A stretch of DNA of 64,000 nucleotides from Yimella sp. cx-51 (GCF_017654605.1 NZ_CP072113.1:2666001-2730000); one strand, 5' to 3'; positions 17,769 through 26,281 are shown, numbered from the stretch's first letter. Notes: generated from the letters alone by a model not told the origin. Numbers and translations: made by a program.

Positions 17769-18407
17769 TCAGGACGGCTGCTGCTGCCAGACATGGCGGC
17801 GCACCCAGGCGTGCATGGCGATCGCGGCGGCCGCACCGGCATTGATGGAGCGGGTGGAGCCGTACTGCTCGATGTGCAGGATGACCTCGCACGCCGCACG
17901 CATCGGCTCCGACAAACCCGGCCCTTCCTGACCGAAGACCAGGACGCAGTCGCGCGGCAGGTCGAACGGCTCGATGGGCACCGAACCAGGCACATTGTCG
18001 ATGCCGATCAACGTGAGGCCCTCAGCCTGTGCCCAGGTCGCGAGGTCGGCGACGGTCGGGTGATGGAACTCGTGCTGATAGCGATCGGTCACCATCGCGC
18101 CGCGGCGATTCCAGCGACGCTTGCCGACGATGTGGAAAGCCTTGGCGTTGAAGGCGTTCGCGGTGCGGATCACCGAGCCGATGTTGAAGTCGTGCTCCCA
18201 GTTCTCCACCGCCACGTGGAAGGCGTGGCGGCTGGTGTCGAGGTCGGCGACGACGGCTTCGAGCGTCCAGTAGCGGTACTTGTCGGCGACATTCCGCCGG
18301 TCTCCCTCCCGCAGCAGCATCTCGTCGTACGGCGGGAGCACCTCGCCGTCCGAACCGACCGGCCAGTCGCCCTGCCACGGCCCGACACCCACTTCTTGCT
18401 CGCTCAC
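17769..18407 (-). CDS. TrmH/SpoU-family RNA methyltransferase
   Basis: 212 residues. All three SPOUT motifs are present: NIGSVIRTANAF (motif 1), VFGQEGPGLS (motif 2) and GSTRSINAGAAAAIAMHAW (motif 3), which form the trefoil knot binding S-adenosylmethionine. Expected to 2'-O-methylate a tRNA or rRNA ribose. The N-terminal 60 residues are not the usual L30e-like substrate domain, so the target cannot be told. The start is GTG at 18407. Confidence 0.9.
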   Translation of the reverse strand: MSEQEVGVGPWQGDWPVGSDGEVLPPYDEMLLREGDRRNVADKYRYWTLEAVVADLDTSRHAFHVAVENWEHDFNIGSVIRTANAFNAKAFHIVGKRRWNRRGAMVTDRYQHEFHHPTVADLATWAQAEGLTLIGIDNVPGSVPIEPFDLPRDCVLVFGQEGPGLSEPMRAACEVILHIEQYGSTRSINAGAAAAIAMHAWVRRHVWQQQPS

Positions 18408-18504
18408 GATCGTTCAGCCTGCCAGTGCCGGGGTGCCGCCGCAGTAGAGGCCGCCCCGATCAAGCGTCCGGCGCCCGGTCTCAACTGACGTACCCTTGGT
18501 GCCC

Positions 18505-19206
18505 GTGATGCATGCGCTTGCCCCTGTCGTGACCCTTGGCCCGAGCTGGATGGACCCGCAGTGGCTCCTCGACCAGTACGGCGGCGCCTTCTTCTGGATC
18601 TCCCTGGCGATCATCTTCATCGAGTGCGGGCTGTTCTTCCCGATTCTTCCCGGCGACTCGCTGCTGTTCGCCATCGGGATGTTCTCGGTCAACGCCAAGG
18701 CCAACTTCGACATCCCCCTGTACGTCTCGATCCCGGCACTCATGGCCGCGGCCTTTGCCGGCAACGTGGTGGGTTACGAGATAGGACGGGCTATCGGCAC
18801 GCCGCTCTACGAGCGGGACGGCCGCATCATCAAGAAGAAATACTTCGACCAGACGAACGCCTTCTTCGACAAGCACGGCAACAAGGCTTTGGTCATCGGT
18901 CGATTCGTGCCGATCGTGCGCACCTTCATCACCGTGGTCGCTGGCGTCAGCAAGATGGACCGCAAGCGCTTCTTCACCTGGTCCGCGGTCGGTGCCGTCT
19001 TCTGGGTGGGGCTGATCGTCAGCCTCGGTGTGATGCTGGGCAATGTCGCGTTCGTGCGCGACAACCTCGAGACCGCCATCCTGCTGATCGTCGCGCTGTC
19101 GGTGCTGCCGATGGTCATCGAGTACATCCGTCACAAGCGCCAGGCGGATGCGATCGTCGCCGAGACCGCCGAGGCGGCCAAGGACATCGTCACCGACGAA
19201 CGCTGA
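18505..19206 (+). CDS. DedA-family membrane protein
   Basis: About 233 residues; several start codons lie within 12 bp (GTG 18505, ATG 18508). DedA signatures are clear: ECGLFFPILPGDSLLF near residue 40, and FVPIVRTFITVVAGVSKM near 135, with the conserved Arg of the reentrant helix. Four to five TM segments. DedA/VTT proteins move lipids such as undecaprenyl phosphate across the membrane; this family assignment does not fix the substrate here. TACCCT lies 8 bp before GTG 18505, so the transcript may be leaderless. Confidence 0.92.
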   Translation: MMHALAPVVTLGPSWMDPQWLLDQYGGAFFWISLAIIFIECGLFFPILPGDSLLFAIGMFSVNAKANFDIPLYVSIPALMAAAFAGNVVGYEIGRAIGTPLYERDGRIIKKKYFDQTNAFFDKHGNKALVIGRFVPIVRTFITVVAGVSKMDRKRFFTWSAVGAVFWVGLIVSLGVMLGNVAFVRDNLETAILLIVALSVLPMVIEYIRHKRQADAIVAETAEAAKDIVTDER

Positions 19207-19225
19207 TTGATCGACTGCACCCGAC

Positions 19226-19264
19226 AAACCTGCGGACACTCACGACTCGAGTGTCCGCAGGTTT
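19226..19264 (+). terminator. Rho-independent terminator after the DedA gene
   Basis: Perfect 16-bp arms AAACCTGCGGACACTC (19226-19241) and GAGTGTCCGCAGGTTT (19249-19264) around a 7-base loop, followed by TTCTTCT. The symmetry lets it serve the convergent gene as well. Confidence 0.92.
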
Positions 19265-19300
19265 CTTCTGTCAGGCCGCCGGTTCGGCCGACTCTTGCAG

Positions 19301-20989
19301 TCAGCGCCGCGGCAACGGGTAGTGCCGCGCCTGCGGCTGCTGGACCGGCTGCTGCTGTGCAGGCTGGGGCTGCTGCACCGGACGGCGGGCGGCTGCCCGC
19401 TTGGCGAATGCCTGGGCGTAGCCGGCGCCGGCCGACAGGAGCAGGAGTCCGACGACGATGAACGCTCCGGCCCGGACAATTCCGCTGAGGGCGGCGAGGT
19501 CGTGCAGGAAGAGCTTGGCCAGGGCCGACGCGGCGACGACGAGTCCGGTCACGACCAGACCGGTGTTCTTGCCGTCACCTCGCAGGCTCAGGGCCAGCAG
19601 AGCGGAGGCCAGCAGCATCCAGCAGACCGTGACTGAGAAGTGGCCGAGGCCCTGGCCGCTGTCGCCGAGAGTGACAACGCAGAGGCTGAGCAGGGTGATG
19701 GTGGAGCTCACCATCAGAGCAAGCGCCCCGAACACCGCCACACCTTCCCGGTCGGCGTTGTAACGACGGATCCCGATGACCACAGCGATCAGGATGTCCG
19801 CGGTGAGCAGCAGACCGCCGACGAAGTCGGCCATCGTCCAGGCATCGGCAACGACGGTGAGGCTCGCCCTGGTGACCAGATCGAAGGCACCGAGGCCGAT
19901 GAAGGCCAGGGACAAGCCCGCGGTGAAGTGGTTCTTCACCTGGTAGACCGAGGCTGCGAGCACGGTGCCGATGCCCAGCAGGATCGCGGACAGGAAGTCG
20001 CCGGTGGTGACGGTCATCGCTGCTGCGAGCAGCGCAGCACCGGTCACGAGCGTGGCGGCGGCAGTCGTGGCGAGTCCGACCGGGCGAGCCAGGACGAGCG
20101 AGCCGAAGGTCATGGCCGCGACCGCAGCACCCGCGACGGCCGCGACCGGGCCGGTGAGAGCGGTGATCGCGATGATCATCGGCACGCTCGCCAGGCCGTA
20201 CATGACTGCAGTGACTTCTTCGTGACGGCTTCGCGAGGCGGCCAGCGCCGAGGTCAGCGCGATGGTGGCGACCAGGTAGCTGGCGATCTGCTCACTGGTG
20301 CCGGTGCGCTCTGCGGCGATGGCGTAGGTCGTGGCGAAAGCCACCGGAAGCGAACGGGCGGCGGCGATCGCCGGCCACGACTTGGTGAACTCGGGGATGC
20401 AGCCGGCTGCCTGCAGCAGCACCAGGAAAGCGATGAGCGGCACAGTGACACCTTCGGTGAGCACGGGTGCCAGACCTGCGACCGATGCAGTCATCAGCAC
20501 GGCGAGTGCCTGGGAGTTCCACCTCATCGCCAGGGCGATCGCGCCGGCCGCAACGACAGCGGCGAGGACAAGACCTGCCACTCCCGGTATCCACTCGTAG
20601 TAGTTCGTGGCAGCGACGATGCAGAGGAACAGTCCGGCTGTGCCGGTCGAAGCCAGCGCGACTGCGCCGATCTGTCCGCCGAGTCGAAGATGCAGACGGG
20701 TGGACGCCGCAAGCAGCATTGCGGACAGCAGCGCTCCGCCGCCCACCCGGATCTCCGGACGGAGCAGTCCGGCACGGGCGGCGATGACGAGCAACATGAC
20801 GACACCGATGAGGGTGACGAAGACGCCGGCTGCGGCGAAGACCTTGGCAACCATGCCGTCCCGCTCCCACCACGGTTGCTTGGTGGCCGGCGGTGCGTAT
20901 TGGTAGGCCGGACGGGGTCCGGCCGCGGTCTGGAATTGAGCGCCGTTCGGGTACTGGTTCTGGCTCTGGGGCCCTTGTGTCGTGTTCAT
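19301..20989 (-). CDS. DUF2339 polytopic membrane protein
   Basis: 562 residues. A Gln/Pro/Tyr-rich cytoplasmic N-terminus of about 45 residues is followed by roughly 15 hydrophobic segments up to residue 535, then a Gln/Pro-rich tail (QQPQPAQQQPVQQPQA). This is the DUF2339 pattern. Function unknown; related proteins are linked to the cell envelope. The gene stands alone with a 16-bp MacR-type palindrome 35 bp before its start and the macR gene behind that, so it is a likely MacR target. Confidence 0.8.
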   Translation of the reverse strand: MNTTQGPQSQNQYPNGAQFQTAAGPRPAYQYAPPATKQPWWERDGMVAKVFAAAGVFVTLIGVVMLLVIAARAGLLRPEIRVGGGALLSAMLLAASTRLHLRLGGQIGAVALASTGTAGLFLCIVAATNYYEWIPGVAGLVLAAVVAAGAIALAMRWNSQALAVLMTASVAGLAPVLTEGVTVPLIAFLVLLQAAGCIPEFTKSWPAIAAARSLPVAFATTYAIAAERTGTSEQIASYLVATIALTSALAASRSRHEEVTAVMYGLASVPMIIAITALTGPVAAVAGAAVAAMTFGSLVLARPVGLATTAAATLVTGAALLAAAMTVTTGDFLSAILLGIGTVLAASVYQVKNHFTAGLSLAFIGLGAFDLVTRASLTVVADAWTMADFVGGLLLTADILIAVVIGIRRYNADREGVAVFGALALMVSSTITLLSLCVVTLGDSGQGLGHFSVTVCWMLLASALLALSLRGDGKNTGLVVTGLVVAASALAKLFLHDLAALSGIVRAGAFIVVGLLLLSAGAGYAQAFAKRAAARRPVQQPQPAQQQPVQQPQARHYPLPRR

Positions 20990-21000
20990 GCTTCAAGCCT

Positions 21001-21019
21001 GGTTCGGCGGCGCCGAACC
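21001..21019. terminator. Short GC hairpin
   Basis: GGTTCGGC and GCCGAACC pair across 3 bases. It lies downstream of nothing on the plus strand and just upstream of the DUF2339 start on the minus strand, so it may be an element of that gene's leader. Confidence 0.45.
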
Positions 21020-21023
21020 GGCA

Positions 21024-21039
21024 TGAGTAGCACTACTCA
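21024..21039. promoter_or_regulatory. Candidate MacR operator (16-bp perfect palindrome)
   Basis: TGAGTAGCACTACTCA: arms TGAGTAG and CTACTCA around CA. As I recall, the Streptomyces MacR consensus is TGAGTAC-NN-GTACTCA, differing only at the innermost arm base. It lies 35 bp before the DUF2339 start and next to the macR gene. Confidence 0.65.
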
Positions 21040-21109
21040 ACCGGCGTAGGTACTTCCTGAACGCGAATCCACTGAGGCGTAGTTGGCCGCCGCCCTGTGG
21101 TTGGGCCGT

Positions 21110-21754
21110 TCAGTCGAGGCCGTGCTCCATCGCGTACCGGGCAAGTTCGACGCGATTGGAGAGGTGGAGCTTGCGCAGCGACGACTGCACGTGGTTCTCG
21201 ACGGTGCGATGCGAGACACCGAGCCGTGTGCCGATCTGCTTGGCGCTCAAGCCTTTTGCGACAAACCGAAGCACCTCGGTCTCACGTTCGGTCAGGCTGG
21301 GAAGGTCTGCGCCGCCTTTGGCGTCCGGCACGGTCGACATGCGCCGATACTCCCCCAGGACGAGTCCGGCCAGGCCCGGTGTGAAGACCGCCTGGCCGTC
21401 GGCGGTGGCGCGGACGGCGTCCAGGAGTTCGGCGGCGCTGGCCGACTTCACCAGGTAACCGCTGGCGCCGGCTTTGACCGCTTCCAGCACGTCTTCTCGT
21501 TCGGAGGACGCCGACAACACCAGGATCTTGGCTTCGCCGGAGACCTCGAGCACCGCCGCGGTGGCCGCGGCGCCGTTGCCGTCGGGAAGGTGCATGTCCA
21601 TGAGCACCACCTGCGGCTGGGTGGCAGCGGCACGTGCCGCCGCTTCGGCGACGGTGCCGGCCGTGGCGACCACTTCGAAGCCGGCGCCGGTGAGGTCTCG
21701 GCTGACACCGTCGCGCCACATCGGGTGGTCGTCGACCACCATCACCGTCGTCAT
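21110..21754 (-). CDS. macR: MacR-like NarL/LuxR response regulator
   Basis: 214 residues. Receiver domain 1-120 with acidic pocket DD at 8-9, phospho-acceptor Asp53 (VVLMDMHLPDG) and Lys near 103 (YLVKSAS). LuxR-type HTH at about 148-210 (LTERETEVLRFVAKGLSAKQIGTRLGVSHRTVENHVQSSLRKLHL). The ATG at 21754 overlaps the kinase stop as ATGA, and GGGAGGAACACG precedes it. Probably binds the palindrome at 21024. Confidence 0.92.
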   Translation of the reverse strand: MTTVMVVDDHPMWRDGVSRDLTGAGFEVVATAGTVAEAAARAAATQPQVVLMDMHLPDGNGAAATAAVLEVSGEAKILVLSASSEREDVLEAVKAGASGYLVKSASAAELLDAVRATADGQAVFTPGLAGLVLGEYRRMSTVPDAKGGADLPSLTERETEVLRFVAKGLSAKQIGTRLGVSHRTVENHVQSSLRKLHLSNRVELARYAMEHGLD

Positions 21755-22896
21755 CGTGTTCCTCCCACCGGCACGGTCAGTTCCCATTCGGTGCCTTCAC
21801 CCGGAGCGCTGTAGACCTGCGCCGAGCCACCGATGTCGGCCATCCTGCCTCGAATCGACTTGCTCACGCCCATCCGGCCTTCGGCGGCGGCTTCGTCGAG
21901 CCGCTCGAGTGCGAACCCGGCGCCGTCGTCCCGTACCGTCACCACGACCTCAGACCCAAGATCTTCGACCAGGACGAAAGACTTCGCGGCGGGTCCGGCG
22001 TGCTTGGCGGTGTTGTCGATCGCGGCCTGGATGGCGGCCACGAGTTCATCGAGTTGTGCGGCAGGAAGCACGAGCGAGTCGCCTGGCCCGGAAATGGTCA
22101 CCGGCTTCGGCAACTGCTTCTCCAACCGGGTGATCAGGTCGGTCGCATCGGATCTGGTGGTCGTGCGGGCCTGGCGTGACAGCAGCGTCCGCAGCGAAGC
22201 CTCCTGCTCAGCTGCCATTGTCGCCAGTTCGGTTGTGGGGCCGCCGATCTCGGTGCCACGGCGGCTGATGAAGGCAAGCACTTGCAAAGTGGTGTCGTGC
22301 ACCTCGCGGCTGAGCCGTTCGCGCTCGTGCGTGCTGGCTTCGAGCCGAATGGCCTCGTCGATCTGTGCTCGGGCCCGCCGCACGATCTGCGCACCCATGC
22401 CGACCACCAGGCCGACGGTGAGCAGGATCGGCAGGGTGGCATCGAAGCTGATGTTGTCGAGCTGACCACAAATGGTGAGCGCCGAGAGGCCGACGAGCGC
22501 GCCCGCACCCATGCCCCACCACGGACCGAGCAGGATCGCCACGGAGACAACGGCATTCGTTGCCCAGAAGGTGGTGGGCACGGTCTGGTGGCGCTCGAAG
22601 TACGACGCCGGTCCCACCAGGAGCGTGCTGGCCATGAGCAGAAGGGTCACGACGACATCTGCATAGACGATCTTGCGGCGCATCCGGTAACCGAAGGCCA
22701 GCAAGGTGCCCGCCACGCCCGACCAGACGAGCATCAGTGCCAGCACAGCCCAGCTGAGCAGTTTCCTGTCGTACTGCGACACCACCGTCCACTGCACAGC
22801 CGCGGCGTAGGCAAGCGATGCCAGCCGGAACACCTGAGCCGCTCGCCAGAGCGGAAGTTGGCCGGAGTTGTCCCGCCCGAGGGTGGCTGTGCTCAT
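21751..22896 (-). CDS. macS: MacS-type sensor histidine kinase
   Basis: 381 residues. About five TM helices in residues 20-170, without a large extracellular domain, as in the DUF5931 region of the MacS family. HisKA_3 dimerisation with phosphorylated His200 (REVHDTTLQVLAF), then an ATPase domain with N-box-like AIDNTAKHAG and G-boxes VRDDGAGFAL and GRMGVSKSIRGRMADIGG. It overlaps macR by 4 bp and lies 21 bp after lemA, so the three form an operon. Signal unknown. Confidence 0.92.
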   Translation of the reverse strand: MSTATLGRDNSGQLPLWRAAQVFRLASLAYAAAVQWTVVSQYDRKLLSWAVLALMLVWSGVAGTLLAFGYRMRRKIVYADVVVTLLLMASTLLVGPASYFERHQTVPTTFWATNAVVSVAILLGPWWGMGAGALVGLSALTICGQLDNISFDATLPILLTVGLVVGMGAQIVRRARAQIDEAIRLEASTHERERLSREVHDTTLQVLAFISRRGTEIGGPTTELATMAAEQEASLRTLLSRQARTTTRSDATDLITRLEKQLPKPVTISGPGDSLVLPAAQLDELVAAIQAAIDNTAKHAGPAAKSFVLVEDLGSEVVVTVRDDGAGFALERLDEAAAEGRMGVSKSIRGRMADIGGSAQVYSAPGEGTEWELTVPVGGTR

Positions 22897-22917
22897 GGCG
22901 TCCAGCTGCGCTGGTTT

Positions 22918-23688
22918 TTACTGCTGGTTCGGGTAACCCTGCGGGTAGCCCTCCGGCTGCTGGGCTTGCTGACCCTGGTGGCTCTGCTGGCCGTGTGGGT
23001 ACTGCTGACCTGGGAGCGGACTGGGCGCCTGGCCCTGCTGCTCGATCTGCGGGTAGCCCGCCGACTGCGACTGGCCCTGGGCCGGAATGTTGTAACCGCC
23101 GGGGCCGCCCGCGGTACCGCCGGGTCCGGTGCCGAAGTTGACATTCGGCACGGCGCGCTCGTTGCCCTGCGCCTCGAAGTACTCCGCGCGCGCAACGCCC
23201 GCCGGGCCGGCCATGAACTTTGTGGGGATCGACTCGATCGAAGTGTTGAGCTCGCGCACGATCGCGTTGTAGTAGCGGCGGCCGGAAGCGATGCGGTCTT
23301 CGGTCGAGGAGAGTTCCTGCTGGAGACCAAGGAAGTTGGCGTTCGACTTCAGGTCGGGGTAGGCCTCGGCAACAGCCATCAGGCGGCCGAGGGCCTGGGT
23401 CAGCTGACCCTCGTTGGCAGCAGCGGCGGACGGGTTGTCTCCTCCGTTGATCGCTGCGCTGCGTGCCCGCAGCACCTCGTCGAGGGTGGCGCGCTCGTGC
23501 TGGGCGTAACCCTTCACGGTTTCGATGAGGTTGGGGATGAGGTCGTGCCGGCGCTTGAGTTCGACGTCGATCTGGTGCCACGCCTCCTGCACCTGGTTGC
23601 GCTTCTTCACCAGCCCGTTGTACGACGCGATCGCCCAGACGATCAGCAGGACGACAATGATGGCGAGGGCGATCAGGACGTAGGTCAT
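22918..23688 (-). CDS. lemA: LemA family membrane protein
   Basis: 256 residues from ATG at 23688 with GGAAGAG upstream. N-terminal TM helix (VLIALAIIVVLLIVWAIASYN), then the LemA helical domain with the hallmarks LVKKRNQVQEAWHQIDVELKRRHDLIPNL (abridged in places), LMAVAEAYPDLKSN and YNAIVRELNT. The last 75 residues are a Gly/Gln/Pro-rich tail, longer than usual. Function not settled. It is cotranscribed with the MacSR two-component system, which suggests a role in envelope sensing. Confidence 0.9.
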   Translation of the reverse strand: MTYVLIALAIIVVLLIVWAIASYNGLVKKRNQVQEAWHQIDVELKRRHDLIPNLIETVKGYAQHERATLDEVLRARSAAINGGDNPSAAAANEGQLTQALGRLMAVAEAYPDLKSNANFLGLQQELSSTEDRIASGRRYYNAIVRELNTSIESIPTKFMAGPAGVARAEYFEAQGNERAVPNVNFGTGPGGTAGGPGGYNIPAQGQSQSAGYPQIEQQGQAPSPLPGQQYPHGQQSHQGQQAQQPEGYPQGYPNQQ

Positions 23689-23744
23689 CGAAACTCTTCC
23701 TTCGGGCACGGACGGCTCGTCCCAGCCTACGGGCCCGGCGCGGT

Positions 23745-24437
23745 TCAGCGGGTGCCGGACGCCTTCGATGCGCCTGCGAATCGCAACGCCACCAACTCGG
23801 CCAGTCGGGTGTCATCGCGCAACGGCTCACTCACCACGTCGGCACCGACGTGCCGGAGCCGGTCGTGGAAGAAGCCGGGCCCGATGAGATACGACGCCAC
23901 CGCCACCTGCTGCCGCTCGGTGCGCGCGGTCGTGACGGCGTCGGAGACCGACGGCTCACGGGCGGCCAGGTAGCCCAGGGACACCGGTGCGTGCCAATGG
24001 CTTCGCAGCAGATCGAGCATCACCTCTGCGTCCGCTGCGCCGGACGGCCTGCTCGAGCCGGCCACGGCAAGGACGACCGGATCGCCCGCGTCGGCCCCTG
24101 CTTCGTGCAGTCGATCGACGAGGACGTCCGCCAGTAGCTCGTGGGGGCCGAGGGCAGGCGCCGTGACCACTTGCGCGTGCGCTGCCACCACGTCGGCGAC
24201 ATCGACCTCGGTGTGGAATCCCGACGACAACAGCAACGGGACGATGACCACCGAATCGTGCTGCGCCACAAGGCCGTTGACCACGTCCGGCAACGCCGGT
24301 TCCTGGACGTCGACATATGCGTCGCGCACGGTGATCGAAGGCAGGAGCCGCCGCACCTGCTCGGTGATCGAGCGCACGACGTGCTGCCCTTCTGGGTTGT
24401 CGGTGCCGTGCGCGCAGACCACCAACGCGGTGGTCAC
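23745..24437 (-). CDS. Sirohydrochlorin chelatase (CbiX/SirB type)
   Basis: 230 residues in two repeats of the CbiX fold. The metal-binding His lies in ALVVCAHGTDNP (residue 10) and a second His in LLLSSGFHTEVDV (about 75). The second half keeps VVLAVAGSSRPSG but lacks the histidine, as in long CbiX/SirB proteins with one active site. It inserts Fe2+ into sirohydrochlorin to give siroheme. The GTG start overlaps the stop of cysG by 4 bp, coupling the two. Confidence 0.88.
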   Translation of the reverse strand: MTTALVVCAHGTDNPEGQHVVRSITEQVRRLLPSITVRDAYVDVQEPALPDVVNGLVAQHDSVVIVPLLLSSGFHTEVDVADVVAAHAQVVTAPALGPHELLADVLVDRLHEAGADAGDPVVLAVAGSSRPSGAADAEVMLDLLRSHWHAPVSLGYLAAREPSVSDAVTTARTERQQVAVASYLIGPGFFHDRLRHVGADVVSEPLRDDTRLAELVALRFAGASKASGTR

Positions 24438-25546
24438 GATGCCTGCTGCGGCTCGTCGAGTTGGTCGACGACCTCACCGATGACGATGACCGACGGATTG
24501 GCGAGCTTGCGCTCCAGCACTCGCTCGGTGATGTCGGCGAGGGTGCCGCGCACGGTCTGCTGCTGCGGGCTGTAGGCCTTGTGCACGACGGCGACCGGCG
24601 TCGAGGCGTCCTTGCCGGCTCGCACCAGCGCCGCGGTGAGTTCGGGCAGCCGCCCCATGCCCATGAGCACGACGATCGTGTGTGGCCAGGCTGCGAGCAG
24701 GTCGGCCGACACCTCGTCGTGACCCGAGATGGTCAGCACGCCACTCGCCACGCCTCGGTGCGTCACCGGCACGAGCCCGGCGAGTGGGGCCGCGAATGCC
24801 GAACTGACACCGGGCACGACCTCGACCTCGACGCCAGCCTCACGGCAGGCCAGCCACTCCTCCCCGCCGCGGCCGAGCACGAACGGGTCGCCGCCCTTGA
24901 GCCGGACGACGTACTGTCCGCGCCGGGCGCGCTCCACCAGGATCTGGTTGATCTCGTGCTGGGGCACCGGGTGCCGGTAGGGCGTCTTGCCGACGTCCAC
25001 GATCTCTGCGGTCGATCCCAAGCGCGCCAGGAGCCCGACGGGGGCCAGGCGATCGGTGACCACCACGTCGGCACGAGCGAGTTCGCGGCGACCACGAACG
25101 GTGATGAGGTCGTCCGAACCCGGACCGCCACCGACCAGCACCACCTTGCCTGTCGCGTCTGGCGCGCGAAGCGAGCGCAGGGACACATCAGCCTCGGTGA
25201 TTGCGGAATCGAGGGCCGAGCCGTCGATGGCGCGCACGTCGTCGTCAAGCATCCACGTCCGGGCCCCGCCGGCCCAGCGGCGGATGCGCTCGCGCTCGAC
25301 GGAGTCGGTGTCGTGCACGCTCACCAACCACACCTGAGCCACATCGGCGGAGGTGACTGGGCTTGCCGACCAGGCGACGCGCTCGTCGGTGTAGAGGTCA
25401 CGAAGCTCTTCGCACAGGCCCTCGGCGTGCACCCGGACGTGCGCGCCAGCGTCCAGCAACTGCTCGGCCCGGGCGGCAGCCTGTGGTCCCCCGCCCACGA
25501 CGAGCACGGGTTTGCCCTGCAGGTCCATCGCGAAAAGCCCGCTCAT
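24434..25546 (-). CDS. cysG: Siroheme synthase: uroporphyrinogen-III C-methyltransferase with shortened N-terminal domain
   Basis: 370 residues from ATG at 25546 with GGGAGGG upstream. Residues 135-370 are a complete SUMT domain (VVLVGGGPGSDDLITVRG, VRLKGGDPFVLGRGGEE, VPGVSSAFAAP, LVPVTHRGVAS), which methylates uroporphyrinogen III twice. The N-terminal 130 residues keep the NAD-binding Rossmann segment (LQGKPVLVVGGGPQAAAR) but are about 70 residues shorter than precorrin-2 dehydrogenase domains; the helical/dimerisation part between it and SUMT is missing. Ferrochelation is probably done by the CbiX-type protein encoded next. No sulfite or nitrite reductase gene is in the window. Confidence 0.88.
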   Translation of the reverse strand: MSGLFAMDLQGKPVLVVGGGPQAAARAEQLLDAGAHVRVHAEGLCEELRDLYTDERVAWSASPVTSADVAQVWLVSVHDTDSVERERIRRWAGGARTWMLDDDVRAIDGSALDSAITEADVSLRSLRAPDATGKVVLVGGGPGSDDLITVRGRRELARADVVVTDRLAPVGLLARLGSTAEIVDVGKTPYRHPVPQHEINQILVERARRGQYVVRLKGGDPFVLGRGGEEWLACREAGVEVEVVPGVSSAFAAPLAGLVPVTHRGVASGVLTISGHDEVSADLLAAWPHTIVVLMGMGRLPELTAALVRAGKDASTPVAVVHKAYSPQQQTVRGTLADITERVLERKLANPSVIVIGEVVDQLDEPQQAS

Positions 25547-25559
25547 ACACCCTCCCATC

Positions 25560-25571
25560 CAAAACGTTTGG
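25560..25571. promoter_or_regulatory. AT-rich palindrome upstream of cysG
   Basis: CCAAAACGTTTGG contains the 8-bp palindrome AAACGTTT 16 bp before the cysG start. It lies in an unusually AT-rich patch (25559-25592) that also holds CATAAC on the minus strand. Possibly an operator or promoter; the protein is unknown. Confidence 0.35.
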
Positions 25572-25643
25572 TTATGTTTACCCAAAGTCATGGGCCAGGG
25601 TTCGGGCGTTTCACCACCTGAACATCTGACGCCGTCCACTCAA

Positions 25644-25708
25644 AGAAATCGGCGCGAGTTTGTGGGGTTCGTGCGCCCGACGAACCCCACAAACTCACGC
25701 CGATTTCT
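25644..25708. terminator. Very long hairpin between pyrE and cysG
   Basis: Two 29-base arms (25644-25672 and 25680-25708) are complementary at all but one position around a 7-base loop. The outer bases are AGAAATCGG and CCGATTTCT. It follows pyrE on the minus strand and acts as its terminator; the length is far beyond what termination needs. Confidence 0.85.
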
Positions 25709-25716
25709 AGGGAATG

Positions 25717-26268
25717 TCAGAGGTCGAGCTCGTTGAGGGCGTAGGCCGACAGGTACGGGACGCCCTCGGCCTCGATCACTTCACGGGCGCCGGTGTCGCG
25801 GTCGAGGATCGTCGCCACGGCCACCACCTCGGCGCCGGCCTCGCGTGCAGCCTTCACTGCTTCGATCGGTGACGCACCGGTGGTGGTGGTGTCTTCCACG
25901 ACGACGACGCGGCGGCCCTTGATGGACGGTCCCTCGATGCGCTGCTGCAGGCCGTGGGCCTTGCCCTGCTTGCGCACGACGAACGCGTCCAGGCTCTCGC
26001 CGGCCGCAGCAGCCGCGTGCAGCATGGAGGTCGCCACCGGGTCGGCGCCCAGGGTGAGCCCGCCCGCGGCGACGAAGTCGAGCTCCTTGGTGAGATCGCG
26101 CATGATCCGTCCCACGAGCGGCGCGGCCTCGCCCGAGAGCGAGATCCGGCGCAGGTCCACGTAGTAGTCGGCCTCACGCCCCGAGGAGAGCGTGACCCTG
26201 CCGTGCACGACGGCGTGATCCTTGATGAGCTGGAGCAGACGGGCGCGGTCAGCGGCGAGATCAGTCAC
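25717..26268 (-). CDS. pyrE: Orotate phosphoribosyltransferase
   Basis: Makes OMP from orotate and PRPP in pyrimidine synthesis. 183 residues from GTG at 26268, usual for actinobacteria. Motifs: HGRVTLSSGREADYYVDLR near the N-terminus, FVVRKQGKAHG, and the PRPP loop VVVVEDTTTTGAS. The start is fixed by homology and by TAAACT 7 bp upstream; the long upstream open frame is not part of it. Confidence 0.96.
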   Translation of the reverse strand: MTDLAADRARLLQLIKDHAVVHGRVTLSSGREADYYVDLRRISLSGEAAPLVGRIMRDLTKELDFVAAGGLTLGADPVATSMLHAAAAAGESLDAFVVRKQGKAHGLQQRIEGPSIKGRRVVVVEDTTTTGASPIEAVKAAREAGAEVVAVATILDRDTGAREVIEAEGVPYLSAYALNELDL

Positions 26269-26275
26269 GACCCGC

Positions 26276-26281
26276 AGTTTA
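26276..26281 (-). promoter_or_regulatory. -10 box of leaderless pyrE
   Basis: TAAACT on the minus strand with 7 bp to the GTG start at 26268 and no Shine-Dalgarno. Confidence 0.55.

Noticed and set aside
21001-21019. Terminator for a plus-strand gene
   Set aside because: No plus-strand gene ends here; the hairpin more likely belongs to the leader of the minus-strand DUF2339 gene.
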